Made by a program: the position numbers and the translations under genes. The notes beneath the pieces were generated by a model. It worked only from the letters and a program-made list of their open reading frames with translations. It had not been told where the DNA came from and did no database searches. A DNA stretch of 64,000 bases from Balanoglossus misakiensis (taxonomy: Eukaryota > Hemichordata), in NCBI GenBank assembly GCA_040954595.2, contig CM082586.2, positions 4,216,001-4,280,000 of the forward strand. Reading direction: 5' to 3'. Shown piece by piece: positions 29,486 through 43,700 of this stretch (within the stretch, counting starts at the first letter, position 1; each line of letters begins with the position of its first letter).

Positions 29486-30812
29486 GCCGGACTGCGACCC
29501 TCCCTCGACACGCTAGCACTACCCGTATCTTTCTACCGTTCGTGATTTATTCAGTTTTAATGGGTGGTTATAACAACAGCGTTTCAATGGGTTATATTGT
29601 GTTTATGTTCAGTCTAACGAATCGTTAAATCTGGCAAACCATATCCTGCACATCATTTGTCGAATTGCTCGGTGAAACAGCGCTTGTTCCGGGGTCATCA
29701 CATTGTCTCGGATTATCAAACTTTCCCAATGTTTTCCAGATTTTGAGGTCTTCTAATGTGATGACCCAAACTTCAGAGAAGAGCAGTTGAAAACACCAAA
29801 ATATTAAATAACTATATGTTTATAATTATTGCCCTGTAAAGAAAGGGGGTCTGAGCGACGCTGCGATTAATGTGCGTGACAGAAAGGAAATTGCGGATGG
29901 CGTTTAACGTTTATTTCACCTAATGAATTCCAAGTCTGTGACACTACCACCCACAATTATGAATAAATGTGGTACTTAGGTGCGTTTAATTTTCATTTCA
30001 ATTAAAGTACCTCTCACGAATCTTACAAATACGAAAAATGGTTAGGCAGGCTGCTCATAAGAATTCACAGATTTTATCGTTCCCAAACGATACCGAGTTA
30101 CTATAACACCTATAACGCTTTGAGCGAAATGAAAGAATATCATCAGCTTGGTCTGATGATTGCCCTGTTAATTGCAACATCGCAGACCACGTGATTGCTT
30201 CTGTGAATATAACCAGCACTTTATTATTTTAATCCCGAGATACCGACAGTACTATTAAATTTTAGACCACTTTATATCGGGAATTATTCAAATGGTTTTG
30301 ACACGTATAAATGAAAACAATCATTGTCCTGTCTTCTGCCAATGTGAAGTAGCGGAGCAGTATTCAGACCGCCAGATCAAAGTCAGGCACACCGTTAAAG
30401 TAAAACAATTCTCTCGGGGATATTTTTGACCAGCGTGTTAATACTTGACCATTTTCCGTTCTACCTGTCGACGACAGCCGATGAAATGTACGGCTTTTGT
30501 CTTCAGGAAATGAATCGTAAACGCAAACTGCCCCCGAAACTGGTCTCGTTAAAGAAGCGTACTAAGGGTCTCGGGTGCAATGACTGATGGCATCAATTTT
30601 ATTGTTAATAGTTTAATAGTTATTAGTCTAATCACTAACCGTTTCCTTCCCATTCTTTACCTGTTTATGACTCGATTTCCATATCGCTTCGGTTTACGGT
30701 CTTTGCTAATGACCATTACAACTGTCAAATTGCTGGCCGTTGTTCATTTAACAATCGTCGTTCGAAGATGCCGAGTTTCGCTTGCACGCGCGCCATTTTA
30801 AAGATTATAAAC

Positions 30813-30815
<3 letters not shown>

Positions 30816-30908
<93 letters not shown>
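30816..30908. repeat. TC dinucleotide microsatellite
   Basis: About 46 TC units with a single TTT interruption around 30878. It is a homopyrimidine tract on the plus strand and could adopt a triplex (H-DNA) conformation. Confidence 0.97.
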
Positions 30909-30909
<1 letters not shown>

Positions 30910-33900
30910 AAATGTGTATAACCAAAATTGTTGCTCCACTATCACAAAAATAGGGGGATTATGGTGCAGCAACGTATAATACTGGTTTTTTGTTTTTACG
31001 TATAATAGAACCAGTGCACTTTTAATCTCATCTTTCGTTTACATCATGTATTTTTAACATGATGGTCACAGGTCTCACAGACTTGAGAGTATAGGCCTTC
31101 TGAGGGGTAGAGGGTGTCCTTCTGTTTCAATACACATCGGAGCACGATCTCGTTTCTTAAGATAGCCTGCTCTTTCTCTTTCTCTCTCTGCAGTCGATCG
31201 GTGTAATACAAGCTGGCGATTCTGTGGACTCAACATGCTCGGCTAATGTTAGATCTAGGGATGGGTTACAAGCTCCCGGTGTAAAAATACTCTTGCTCTG
31301 TTGACAACTCGTGAAAACCATACCGGATTTTAATTGCACCGGGCATGTACAATGCGAAACGAATGATTTGCAAACTGTCAGATTGGGTATATGTTGGCTG
31401 CTGGCCGTCTAGTTCCAAGACCACATCGTTTGGTTAAACTTCACGAGTTTCGTAGATGGATGGCGTGATGCGTGTCCGGTCTGATGCCTCGTGCCACTCG
31501 TTGACTTTTGAAAGGATAGGACTCGCAACTTTCCATGCACCAATATCTGAATGGATGGTTCTTGTCGATGTTCACTGAGACATCTTCCAATACACTAATC
31601 GATTCGTTCGAATTAAATCGATAACTTTCGCGTAAGAATAAACATTTTTAACAGACAGGTAAACAAGTTAATATCAGAATCAGCGAAAACAATATATATT
31701 GTTTTTCAACTAGTGCGCCAATTAACGCTTGTCGGTATAGATAAAACCCTGAGGAGGAGGATCGCGATAGCCATCTCATCTTCAAGTTGCTGCATAGCCA
31801 TCACAGAAATCAACCGAAGTCTTGAAAGTGTTAATGTCCCAACCAATAAATATAGATAGGTTTGAACAATATAGTGTGGTGTAGGGTTACCGTGTATGAC
31901 GTGAGGCACTGTCGGACGCCCATTTTCCTCTTTTAACTTAATTTTTCGAAAAACATCCACGGGTTCAGCACGATTAGATGAACCAATTAAACTACGTCGG
32001 GCGGCCATAATGACTATAAACCCCGTAGAACAAAGGACTCGACACTAATTGGCCTGTTTAGATTTCACCAATCTCTATTTTCTTAAGTCTTAAACGCCTC
32101 GCATCTTTTATAGTCGCATCCTTTCAGACTCCAATTTATCCATTGGATGTTGACAAAAGCATAGTCCGATACCCCCTAAATCGATCAATGCGCGGAGGTT
32201 CTCACGATCGGCTCAGAATTCCAATTTGAATCTCGGCAGCACGGCCATAGCACATTCATTGCGGCATTGAGTATAGCTGGATGCTTCGCACGAGTGTGAC
32301 TGGTGATGATGATAATGACGATGACAGCGAGATTCACTTCAATAAATACTAATCTGTCGACATCACAATAGATATCCTACCTCCCGTTTGCAGAGGGAGG
32401 GGTTTTATATCAACGATAGTGGAAGTAATTTACTCATTTGAAGTGAGGATGAAAGATTGTGTTTTTGTGAGAATCTGGAAAAATCAGATTGCGGAGATTA
32501 GATAACTTTTGCATGTATAGCTTTGCCGTAAGTAGTTATATAAGCGCTTGGCCAACGGTCGTTTAAGAGTTTGGCCAATATTATTCGATAATTGCCTGTT
32601 GTTTAATTAAGAATAACTATAAATCCCATGACTTCAACAACGAAATCCGCGCTTTTCGTTGGTAAACAAATCTGGACAGGGTTTGCAATGGCCACGAAAG
32701 CATGATAACTTATAACGAATAAAATTGTAAGGACAAACGATATTGTTTGATTCAACGCTGAGGCTCTATTAAGTATGGTACTGAAAATCGATTTGAATAA
32801 TGAGCAAATTCGACGACTAAAGATATTTTATTTTCCCCTATTTTCATTGCAAGGAGTCATCCATGCGATATTGGTATAATTAGACGTCTCGTTTTCGAAT
32901 ATGGACCATACTCCTCGAGTATTGACAACTTTATGATCAAAACCGACCAAGACATCAACGAATTACGAAGAAAAAGCCAATAATACAGTGTATAATCTGG
33001 CTTGGTCGGAAAATTCACATTTTGCAACCTTCGACGTAATGGCCGCCATTAAAGTACAGCCAGGATACTGGCTTTCCAAGATACATACTTTAAGGCTGTG
33101 TTGGCCCTTCACGGGGAGTGAGAACGGAGCGCGCAATACAGGTCCCATATTCACCCGAACAAAAATCGTTGCCAATATCTAAAAATAGTATAGATTCACC
33201 ATTGCTGGGTTTAAGACAATCTGTCGAACTTTTTCGCACAAACTTTTCTAGGCCAAAATTTCACATTAAATATAATAATTTGCGTATCCTTTCAGTACAT
33301 GGACAAATGAACAATTGAATTAAATTTTACACCGATTAGAGTAGTTGGAACTCAGACCTTCTGGAAAAAATTCTTACTGATCAACTCCTCGGCTGCAAGG
33401 ATGTTCGTGGCGTGACGGTTTGTATACTGAGTATTTAAACACAAAACACATGGCATCCCGATCAAGGTTAGGACCAATTTAAAGAGATTAACTGATGAGA
33501 TAAGCCAGTATTGAGATCACTGACTGGCGATAGTTGTCCAGATATTTTCATGTCCTCCCACCGAGCTCTCTATTTTCAGTACCGTCTCATCTTTCATCTT
33601 CTCAGCCCTGGTATCTCTTTTTTTCCCCAAACACGCGCGCACCCGCACGCTTTAAACTCATTAAACCCATAATCGTCAAATGATCAATTGCGAACATAGT
33701 AAAAAGTATTTAATCAAGCTAATTTGCAGCAATGATAAGATTATTAGCAATTTAACTTAGTTTATATACTATTATTACGTATACAGAATTCTACCGCGTC
33801 GTCTCAGGTAGTACAGTAATGTTGAATTGACATAGGGCCTACCCGTTTCGAGACAACTGTTTGGCAAAGTTTTGATCGTGATATTGCTAAGCCATGGCGT

Positions 33901-34107
33901 GTATACAATTAAGTATTCACTGCACATTAGTCAAAAAAATTAGAAAAACAAAGCCCCCTTCCATCATATGTGTCTGCCACTATTTTGCGTCTAACTTGAA
34001 CATTGTTCTCTCCATTTTAAATTAATGCGATAGTTGCAACAAGCCCCATCCTTCGGTTATAGACGCTGTTCCAGCGGCGTATAAAGCGGTGCTTAATGGA
34101 GCATATA

Positions 34108-34150
34108 CTCTCTCTCTCTCTCCCCCCCCCCCTCCCTCTCTCTCTCTCTC
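34108..34150. repeat. Homopyrimidine CT/C tract
   Basis: CT units flank a run of eleven to twelve C. A low-complexity tract that gives rise to the serine/proline/leucine-rich chance frames around it. Confidence 0.9.
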
Positions 34151-36928
34151 AAACGATCAGAGGTGTTTACATATTTTTCCGGTTTCTTGCGTCAAATATT
34201 TTGGCGTGTTTATATCATTCTCTTACAGCACACATGAATTCAAATATCATGACATGTGTATTATTGTTGTTAGATGGATGATATAATGCTATTGGCATCC
34301 TAAAGGTACCGCCACAGAACCGTTTTACAATGTAATTAATTACCCGCACATTGATATTGCGAGCGTCTTCATAATGGTGGATCGAACCGGGTGAATGAAT
34401 TTTGTCGTGACTATGTATATTTCGTCGTGATGATTTCGACAGCGCGGTGGTCAAAATTAAGGTTTCGAAATTACGTGAATCCGGAACACTATTGTTCTGT
34501 AAACAATGACCCCCGCCATTTTCCGTCACATTTCCAGGCCATGGGTGTTGATCATCACGACTTCCCATCTTCATTTCTATTTTTAAATTTCTCGTTAAAT
34601 TGAAAACATAATTGTTATCTTTTGAAGTCTGGAGCTACCGTTTTAATTACGCCGTTGTCATTTTGAAATTTATCGGTCGAAAACTGCGCGCTCTTCATTA
34701 ATCACGTTTAGATGTTACCATGGCAACGAGGCGGCGTTCGCGTATGGCAAGAATGCAGAAATTTGGACAGAGTTCAAATGCGGCTACATTTTATTAGAAT
34801 TCAAATATATGTGTATATTAATGCATTTATATTTATTTACATATTTATGTTTATGTATTTATGATGACATATGTGATAAACTCTGTCAGAAAAAAAGCGC
34901 CGCCTAGCGTCAAAAATTGGCATTCAAAACAGACTACTGCACACGGACATACTAATAATCCACTCCGTGTCTTTCTGAGAATCTGTTCATTGGAAACAGT
35001 TGATTTTCCTTCAATTTCTGACAACAAATTCAAACGCTGTGTAATTAAATTTCTACAAATGAAAAATGATGAATCACCACTAACAGACGGTCAGTGCGAT
35101 ATGCGTGAGTGCTAATCACCATTTTTTTTCAAATACGAGATGTCGATAAACCATATTTTCCTTGTCATGATTGTCATCCGCAAATTATATCATTATGGCG
35201 ATTTTCTCCCCCAAAATAAATAAATTGACAGTTAGATCGCAGTTGTTGAACCGTTGCCAAATGCAGCGTTTCCAAAAATTGACGGAGTAGCTCAGTTGGT
35301 CTTGTCGACGGTTGCTTTGAAAAGTACTCGCGACAAAGTTGTGATCTACAATCATATTCTTCGCCATTAATGCTTCCATAGTGGGTCATTCCCAAAAATA
35401 CTACAGTCTACGATGACGTGCCCTCTGACTGACTGACAGATAAAACAGGAATAACCACCACAGCGCAAAGTACATATATCGCATACACATACCGTGAACA
35501 AATACACGAATTGCGCGTCGGTTCGTTGCAATCCTGTTTGGACGGTATCTCGCAAAATTTCTTTTGCTAAATGTAAATATACAGGCGCAACTGTTTACGT
35601 TGACGGATATAGTTTTGAGGCAAAAATCCATTAAAAATCCACATATATGATCTGTTTTTACTGTGGAAAATGAATGTTTGCGATCAGCTTGTACAGCCTA
35701 AATCTTCCGAAGTTTACAGTCAGACCAGACTTTTGACACGCATTTTGGTTGAAGCCCGTAAGAAAGTCGGCATAAAATTATATAACTGTGTTTTCTCATT
35801 TCTTCACTAAGGCGAAAACTTGAAGCAATTGCGACTGACATCACTGCCGGAGAAGAAAAGGTGCCTGCAAAAATATCTCCGGCCTGTGCCGGCGTTTAGA
35901 ATATCTGTGGCATGAAGAGGGCCGCGTTCAGCTATAATGGTTACGACAGTGCTGACGGGTAAAGGCAATGGATGGGATAGGCGCTTATACGCCTTGTGCA
36001 GTGTCTAGTCAAAAACAGTCAAAACTAATTTGACTTACCAGAAGTGGTTCAAATAACTTGTGTAGTACATGTTGTTCTCGTAGCCGAAGCGATAGTACGT
36101 CATTGGTGCTGGTTTCAGCGACATTTCCACGACGCGACTACTACACGCGATGTGTGGTGCTAGTTTGCGAGCCTTGTGGGTGTGGCTTCTACACACATAT
36201 ACACGCAACGTATACTATTCGTCTTGTTTTAGTCCACGGAAGGCGGTGCCCATTAGGGCGCGTGGAGAGCCGACCTTTCTAGCGGGCCTATAGGCGCATC
36301 CAGAATTAACGAGATTAATATAACTGGCCCTTTTTTTCTCTTTTGGCATTCAAACAATGAGTTCTCGGCAATTGGAAGGAAGGGCGCTGGACACGAGAGA
36401 GAGTATATAGGGTGTGCGTGTTCAACAACTGGACAAATTACAAAGTGTTAGCAAGTTAAACGCGGTGAACGGGCGAAAACCAGATAGACTTATAACTGGC
36501 ACTTTAAGTTTCTGCCTCCGTCCCTTGATCGAATATCTAACATCTCTACCATTCTTTTCGCTTTGCTATCGTCTGGCAAGATTCCTGAACTGTTGATCTG
36601 AAGCGTATTATTCTTGAAGGAGGAGCACAATTTGTGACAAACCCACTTTTCCGTATTGTGTAAGTCAGCAACACTGTACATATAAGAATTTTAGAATTAT
36701 ACATTAAAATATGAAATGGAGCAGAAATTTTAATAATACGAACAAGTACTCATAAAATAGGATCTTTAACAAGCAGGTGTAGGTGATAAAACCAATTGTA
36801 TTTAATGTGAAAGGACTATCATTTATCACTTTCCTTTTCATTTAATTCGCGAGTAATAGTGTATGAATTATTAAATATCTTCCTCTAATGGACCTTATGT
36901 TTTAATAACCTGGCCTATATTACTTTTA

Positions 36929-36985
36929 TTGTTGTTGTCGTCGTCGTCGTCATCATCATCATTATCATTACCATCATCATCATTA
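36929..36985. repeat. Trinucleotide repeat (TTG, TCG, TCA units)
   Basis: TTG units pass into TCG, then TCA/ATC units with point interruptions. It is an impure trinucleotide microsatellite, with no sign that it is coding. Confidence 0.85.
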
Positions 36986-39378
36986 ACACAAGGAACAGAT
37001 GTGAAGTAGTTTCCTCTAAACAAATAGATGTTATATCAAAGTAAATTTGAAATGTGATAAAATGTAACAATGCATTGTATGTCATGATATACATTGTAAT
37101 ACAAAGTAACGACATCATTGTCTGTAACTATGTACATTCTGGCAGTTACACCTCGCGCCTACTAGCAGCTGTGTCGTATAAGACCCATACACGCAGCCGC
37201 AGATGGAACGACACATACCCTTTAATTAAACATGTCGTCAAAATATCTTCCTCGGACTCACACTTTGGCTGAAACTACCATTGCATACACGCGCAGTTTA
37301 CTCTTTGGAAAAAGAGCATACCGACTGAACTCGAAGAGGAAAATGCAAGGATTGCCAACGGAATTAATTATTGGTATGCTTGTTTGTAATTTAAAAGGAA
37401 TTAATTTATTTTCGAAAGTCAATCATAAACTTCGACCCTCTCACGGCTATAAAATACCACATCACGTTGTAAAATCTGACCCCCCATTCCTCAGCCCCAC
37501 CCCTAATAACTAATGAACGCCCCCTTAATTCCGCAAATGGCTATATATCACGCGTGTCACCCCTCTGCCAGAATTTTATGAGTTATAGTTACCGCTGCGT
37601 ATCGTGTATGATACAAATTGTCGTTCAGTAGGCACAAAATGGCGGCTCTATCGCAATGTTGAGAAGAGCGGCTGGAAGTGGCGTATTTCCTAACCCGAGT
37701 CGATACTCCGAGGCAGCTCCCCGCTTTGATTTATCATAATTACCTGTAACCAGAGGCTAGGTAGAAATTGTGGTAATAATTTGACTATTAGCAGCCAGTA
37801 TCTACAAGCCTCGCCATTAATAGCTTCATTTGTATACAGCAAGGTACAGCTTTGTGTAACCTCTCACTAGGTGAGACTAAAGTACCTGTAAGGTGTTAAG
37901 TGTTTTTCATCATTCAGTACACTGCTAATCTCTTTTTCTGTCTTATATTTAGACTATAAGGGGAAATTGGCAGTGAACACTTAATGGACATTGTTAACAC
38001 GACAGAGGAAATTATACATTTATTTTAATGATTGCTATTGCTATTATTGCTGTAACGGGACTCCCTTCGTGGGGACTCCCTAGGTCAGCTTAAAAAGTAA
38101 GCATAGCGTCCCTAGGTTACCGGCGTTCTTGATTTTCTCCTTTCAAAACTTCTGTGTATACTTTTACAGCGATTTTCCCCGCGTTTCAAACGTCGAATTA
38201 AAGGTTAAGATTTCTTACATTCAATTCCGAAAATGTGGCTGTGCTGCCAAAATGTTCTGCTTATTGCAAATTCTATTTTATGACTGTTCACAAGTGACTG
38301 TGTGCCATTTCTGCATGTTTCGACTAAGATTAAACGGTTTATACATCATTGAACAACAAAAATATTTTTTTGAACATTTGAAAGTTACAAACTCTCAAAA
38401 TTCATTAGGCCAGCGCCTCAAAAACAATGTTCATCCCTGAATTATTACATGAACTTATCATAAATCTGCTAATTATTTAATTATACCGAATTAACGTGTT
38501 ATGTTAAATCTGTTGCGTGTCCTCATTGAAAAACCCAGCTTGCACTATGGACGTAGGCGCTGTATCATGTTGGCATGACAACCTGAAACTGATTGCAAGT
38601 ACACAGGAAGATGAAGATATATCCACGACGAAATCAAGACAGTCTTTCTTTAACTGACGGTGACGTAAGTTGTCGGGTATGGATGTTTTCTCGGCTGCCT
38701 ATCCTCTCCCGCTAATAGCAGTGACAAGTTCAATCTTCAATTCACACGTTATTGTTCTGCAACGTGCAGTAGGTATACTACATTCATGTGTCATAATAGT
38801 TGTGTTAATTTGATACGCTGTTGGTGTTTTTGTGGGGGGTTTTCGGATACGTCTCTGCGAAAAATGTCAGTTTTTGCTATATAAAAAAAAACTTTTTATA
38901 CCACAATCCGTTTAATCACGGTTCCAGTGTAAAAGTCTGGCGTGCACAGTGGGGGTGTGATTACCACTTAGAACAGCTGCGACTTGCGCTGGTTCCCGAT
39001 GATAAATGTTGTAATTTACTGCGCGTAAGTAGCAATTTCTCACCTGGCCTTATAGATCAGATTTCTTGGGGCATCTAGATCTGTTTCTGAGTCCCTGATT
39101 ACTTTAATTTGTCCACATACAACACTAAGTATTGCCCCGTGGCTATATTCGCAAAGCCAGTTCCCAAGTCGAGTAAAACTACCTCATACATTATTCCGAC
39201 AGAGGACGTCTTTAACTCTCCTGCTCATCATCATTCAACGCCATTTCATTGATTCTGCAAAACCTTTCACTCACAGTATCGGTGATTCACTCTTTCCAAG
39301 TTTCCGCTGTTGTTTTCTCCTTCTGGTTTACGCTCCTGCCTCCCCCTCCCCCCTTTCTGTTTGCCTCCCTCCCTCCCC

Positions 39379-39387
39379 TATCTATCC

Positions 39388-39442
<55 letters not shown>

Positions 39443-39495
39443 CATCTATCTATCTGTCTATCTGTCTGTCTGTCTGTCTGTCTGTCCGTCCGTCT
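39379..39495. repeat. Composite TATC / TGTC microsatellite
   Basis: About 80 bp of TATC units turn into TGTC and finally CCGT units. The gradient suggests successive point mutation and expansion of one tetranucleotide. Confidence 0.95.
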
Positions 39496-40763
39496 AAGTG
39501 TTCGTTTTGTTGACTTTTGACATGCCAACTTTACTTTACAAAGACCTTTCATATCAACGTTTATAAATTTTCGTGGGAGACGACTGGAACAACTGATTTA
39601 GCGAATAGCAACAATCTGCCGTCTTTAAAACAGAAAACGACACGGAAATGTAAATGACTGGACGGTAATTCTGCGAGTTCGACGTCGGGCTCATTTGCCT
39701 TTGACAAATGGTATCATTTACACGGCCTTACCTAAAGCGACCTAAATTATGGACTCAAAAATTGCTACCATTTGCAAATAGCTATTAGGTTTTGGTTATG
39801 CGAGGCTTATGACTTAATCGTGCATTTCCGTTGATTGGGTGTAATTGGTAGTCTCACCCTTTACCGGGCGCATGCGGTTAGTGGCGACCTTTGACCCCTT
39901 AATTTGCCATCATTTCCTGATCGTACTTTGTCTTGGGGAAGTATTAGTCTCATTTGCACGATGCCATTACGGTTTTCTCTCGACCTGTGCATTCATCATT
40001 ACCGGCGGTAGCGGGGTTGCCCTACAGCGCTCTCTCACAAGGTCGCCGCTCATTGGCCTACACACGCGAAACCAGGTGCACGCAGCTAGCTCCAGAGTTG
40101 CTGAGAAATGATTGAAAAGTCTCCATAGTCGTCCAAGGCTAGGCCCTCAGCTGACGAATACATGACTCGTTACCTTGAGTGTGTCAGATATCGGGGTAAA
40201 AACACATAATTAAAGACGGAGAAATTCACAGACGTCAACTGCTCTGATTGAGGGCGGTGGTCCAGGCGCTGGTCAAATGACAGGCTTCTGGTTGAGGGCG
40301 CTAGACAATCAGTCGAATGTCAGAACACAATTATACTACAGTCAGCTAAAAAATCTATGCTCACTCAAACAAATATTTTCATAATGAATTTCATCTCGTA
40401 CATTACATTAGAAAATGTCGGTTAAATCACTTTTACTGCTTTGATCTACATTCACTGCTTTTGATAGTTCAATCGATATGGAGAAAAAATGTGGCATATG
40501 CAAAATGTCAACTTTGAAATATCACTATACATAAATTCATTCAACTATTTGGGGCGTACACTGTATCAACAACAGAATTGAATTAAATTTCTTGTCCAAG
40601 CTTTTTTTTATACCGAATTCCATACTCCTGGCGCTTGTACATTGACTTGTTGCAAAAAAGGGACAATTATCATTTTGGGATACTTTAAAAAGCTCTAAAT
40701 ATACATAAAAATCACTGGCAATACAGCAACATTGATCTGTTGGATACCGGATGCCATTTTCTA
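39496..40763. other. Intergenic stretch downstream of the RNA-sensor gene
   Basis: No gene is visible. On the minus strand this is the 3' flank of the RIG-I-like gene. I see no canonical AATAAA in roughly the first 800 bases past its stop codon; an AGTAAA variant lies near 40433. Two TTGAGGGCG motifs (40248 and 40292) sit 44 bp apart, each one core mismatch from a CTCF-like core. Confidence 0.5.
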
Positions 40764-43700
40764 TCAATTAATTTCTGTGTTGTACACCACTTCAAATTTG
40801 AATTTTGGGAAAGGCAAGCGCTCTACAATTTCCGGCTGAAATTCCGTGTCTTTCCATTTCTTTTTCATTTTCCGATCACCGTTGGCATACTCCACAATGA
40901 AGCTGGATATCTTAATGACAGGGAAGTGCTGAGGGGGAGTAGCTATGCCCCAGTCTTGCTTGCAGCTTTTACAGTAGATTTTCAATATTCCAAGATCCCT
41001 TTTGTTTTCTTTAGTATGTTCCCGAAATTCAAAGTTGCCCTCAACGATATCTTTATCTCGGATGAAATGGTTACAATCAAACTTGTAAACATGGCTGCCT
41101 TTGCAGATGTACTTACTGCATCCCCGACAAAACAGCTTTATTGAATCAGCAGCATTTGCACTCTTTTTGAGATTCTGTTTTAACTCTTGATCGCAGCGGT
41201 CGGCAACAACTTTTGGCTGAATATCGCGAATTTCGTGAAGAAATTCATCTATTGGCATCTGCTGGACTAAATCAGTTGCCTTTTCAACTTGTTGATCCAG
41301 CAATACATTTACCTTATCTTTCGAAGCAGTCTCGTCATCACCTATGAAATGCACTTTGCTCTCTTTGGCCCTAGCGCGCCCTCGTGACTGCCTCATGGAA
41401 ATTTCATTGGTCGCGTAATTATACCGGATCACCAAGTGGCATTCCGGGATATCTAACCCTTCCTCGACAACGCTTGTTGCTACTAATAATTTGTGCTCTC
41501 CTTTTGAAAACCGTTTAAGAGCTGTATCTTGAACACTCTGTGACATGCCGTCATCTTTGGCTTGGACCCCTGTTACTATAGCAGGGTTCAAGACGGTCAA
41601 TAATTTGTCGTCTTTGATGCTGTCACAGACTGCCTTGGCAAGTTTTCGTGTCTTCACAAATATTATCCCTGAAAAATAATTTATATACCATATATATCAA
41701 AATCAGGAAGGTGACAATATTCTAAATTTTGAGTGTAAAACCAATGCTTACAATTCACACATAAATCTTTTCAATATTTTTACCTCGAAGATTCTGTCCA
41801 TTCTGATTAATTTCTTCTTTCAGAACTGACTTCAGTGCATCAACTTTGGGATTGGAATATTTCTCTTCCTCTTCACTGATGTCATACAAATAACTGCAAT
41901 TTCCTGGATATAAAGAGGAATATTTAATAAGTCATAGTCATAACGACCGTCCACGTTTGATTTATAGTTTAGAAACTAGATGTTGTATACATGCCTTTTC
42001 ATAAGTGTAACGCCCTCACGCAGTCATCAGACAAACATTTTGTAGACATACTTACTTTTAAATTGTTTATACAACCATTTCTCAATCTCGGTTGTCTTGT
42101 GTTGACCGCGCTGTAACCGCTCACTATAGAAGCCCTCTATTATATCGAGGGCATCTGTCATTCTACACAAACTGCTCATCTGCAAAGCTGCACAGAATAA
42201 ACATTTAGAGAAGATTAATTACTTGATTTATTAAAGATCCAGTAAAGCTGATTTTTAGCTTTCTTTCAGTATATTTCTTTCAGTATTTCTCCCATCCATC
42301 TTGAACTCCAGTTTCTTGTTTTACTCGCTTGACAATTTAAGACTTTGAATTTGAAGGTGTATTAATTTCAAACTTAAATGGTCATTAATAAACTCACTGA
42401 CCAAGTTCACAAAAGCAAAAGAAGTTTAGGGTATCTTTCGGGTGCAAAACTTACCCGTGTTGTATTCTCTAAGATGCTCACAACACTTGGCTTCCTCATG
42501 GCGATTTCCACTCGTGGCAGATTTTAACGCTTCTATGATGAACGTCTCGTATTTTTGAGTTCCTCGTTGAAAACCTCCGGACAACCCAGCTTTCTTTTCG
42601 ATTTCCACCATTATTTCTTCTACTTTCTCCTTGAACGGGTCTGGGTTTCGGGCATCGGGTATCTTCGTGTATTTGTCGGGGTCGTTGGTGACCGACCTGA
42701 GCTCTTCTTTGTTTTTCTCGTCCTGCACGGTGACGAACGCGTGCGCGTCTAAGTTCGCGCAAAGCTTCAAGATGTGGTCTCGGGCGGCGCTCAGCCCGCT
42801 CTTGCTGCCAGAGCCAGGGCTGGCTGTCAGGCCGACGATCTGCGGCAGCTGCAGGGCGGGGTTGGCCAGCTTCAAGCGCAAGTACTCGGTCATGATGACG
42901 TTGTACGGGTGGTTCTTCGTGGCGTGGTGGCACTCGTCGATGATGATCAAGGAGAACTTGTCGAGCGACACCTTCTTGTCGTCGAGGCTGTTCTTCAGGA
43001 TGCCGCCGGTGGTCACGACGACGTCGTTGACGGCGACCAAGATCTCGAAGCCCGTGGTGCTCAGGGACGCGCCGCTCCGCTTGGCGATCTTCAGCAGAGG
43101 GAAGTACTGCTTGAACCGCTTGTAGGTCTGGTTCAGCAAGGGGATGCGGTGGACCAGAAATATGACCTTCAGCTGGCTGGACGTGTCGCCGGCATCTGCG
43201 TCCGACAGCCTCGCTTCCTCGGCCAGTGCCAGGTCCATGTGGTGTTTGGCGATTCTCATGGCTACGTGGGTTTTCCCGGTACCAGTTGGTGCGCAGATGA
43301 TGCAGTTATTACCCTTAAGGGCCGGCTGCGCGAGTTCCTCCTGGTAGCCACGCATTTCAAGCTTTTCATACTTGAGTTTTGGTTTCCTGTAGGAAAAAAC
43401 TCAAGTTCGATTTTGGCATACACATCTATAAAAACCATACTATAATAAACTATTAAGTATACTATTAAGGAAGACACCTGTATTTTGATCACATCCTTGA
43501 CCCAAATCACAGAATACTTGCCACATACAGACATTGACAGAACTAGAATCAAACATTTATAGACAATACTATGCCAGATTTAAATACTTCTGTGTATACA
43601 TACGTGTCTGATTGTGAAGTACTAGCGCTTGAAGAAACTGTTCCATCGGACGTTTGGTCTTCTGTTGATTGAACATCTTCCCTGGTGCGACCAACATCAG

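Larger units (their letters stand above)
9723..30815. other. Gene-free stretch, central desert
   Basis: No coding gene, RNA gene or autonomous transposon is recognisable over about 21 kb. The larger open frames, such as 12341-12766 on plus (TTG start) and 16792-17307 on minus (GTG start), lack ATG starts and known domains. Poly-C runs lie near 14500, 17328, 26911 and 29466. CTCF-like motifs are listed separately. Parts of the 17.7-19.2 kb stretch look more CpG-rich than their surroundings, but no promoter can be named. Confidence 0.55.
30909..39378. other. Gene-free stretch, right part of the desert
   Basis: No gene, RNA gene or transposase is recognisable. A tRNA-like A box at about 35287-35299 has no matching B box or D stem and is not a tRNA. 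YY1-like ATGGCGGC motifs occur at 37636-37646 and as a near-palindrome at 33037-33051. Simple repeats are listed separately. Confidence 0.55.

Noticed and set aside
35280-35352. tRNA-like A box (TAGCTCAGTTGGT)
   Set aside because: No D-stem partner, no anticodon arm and no GGTTCRA B box follow at the right distance, so it is neither a tRNA nor a clear tRNA-derived SINE.
1-40760. Search for CRISPR arrays, operons or bacterial features
   Set aside because: No spaced direct repeats or prokaryotic gene structure; the window is plainly from an animal genome.
42774-43445. 223-residue plus-strand frame opposite helicase exon 6
   Set aside because: Antisense shadow of the GC-rich helicase exon, which is clearly coding on the minus strand.
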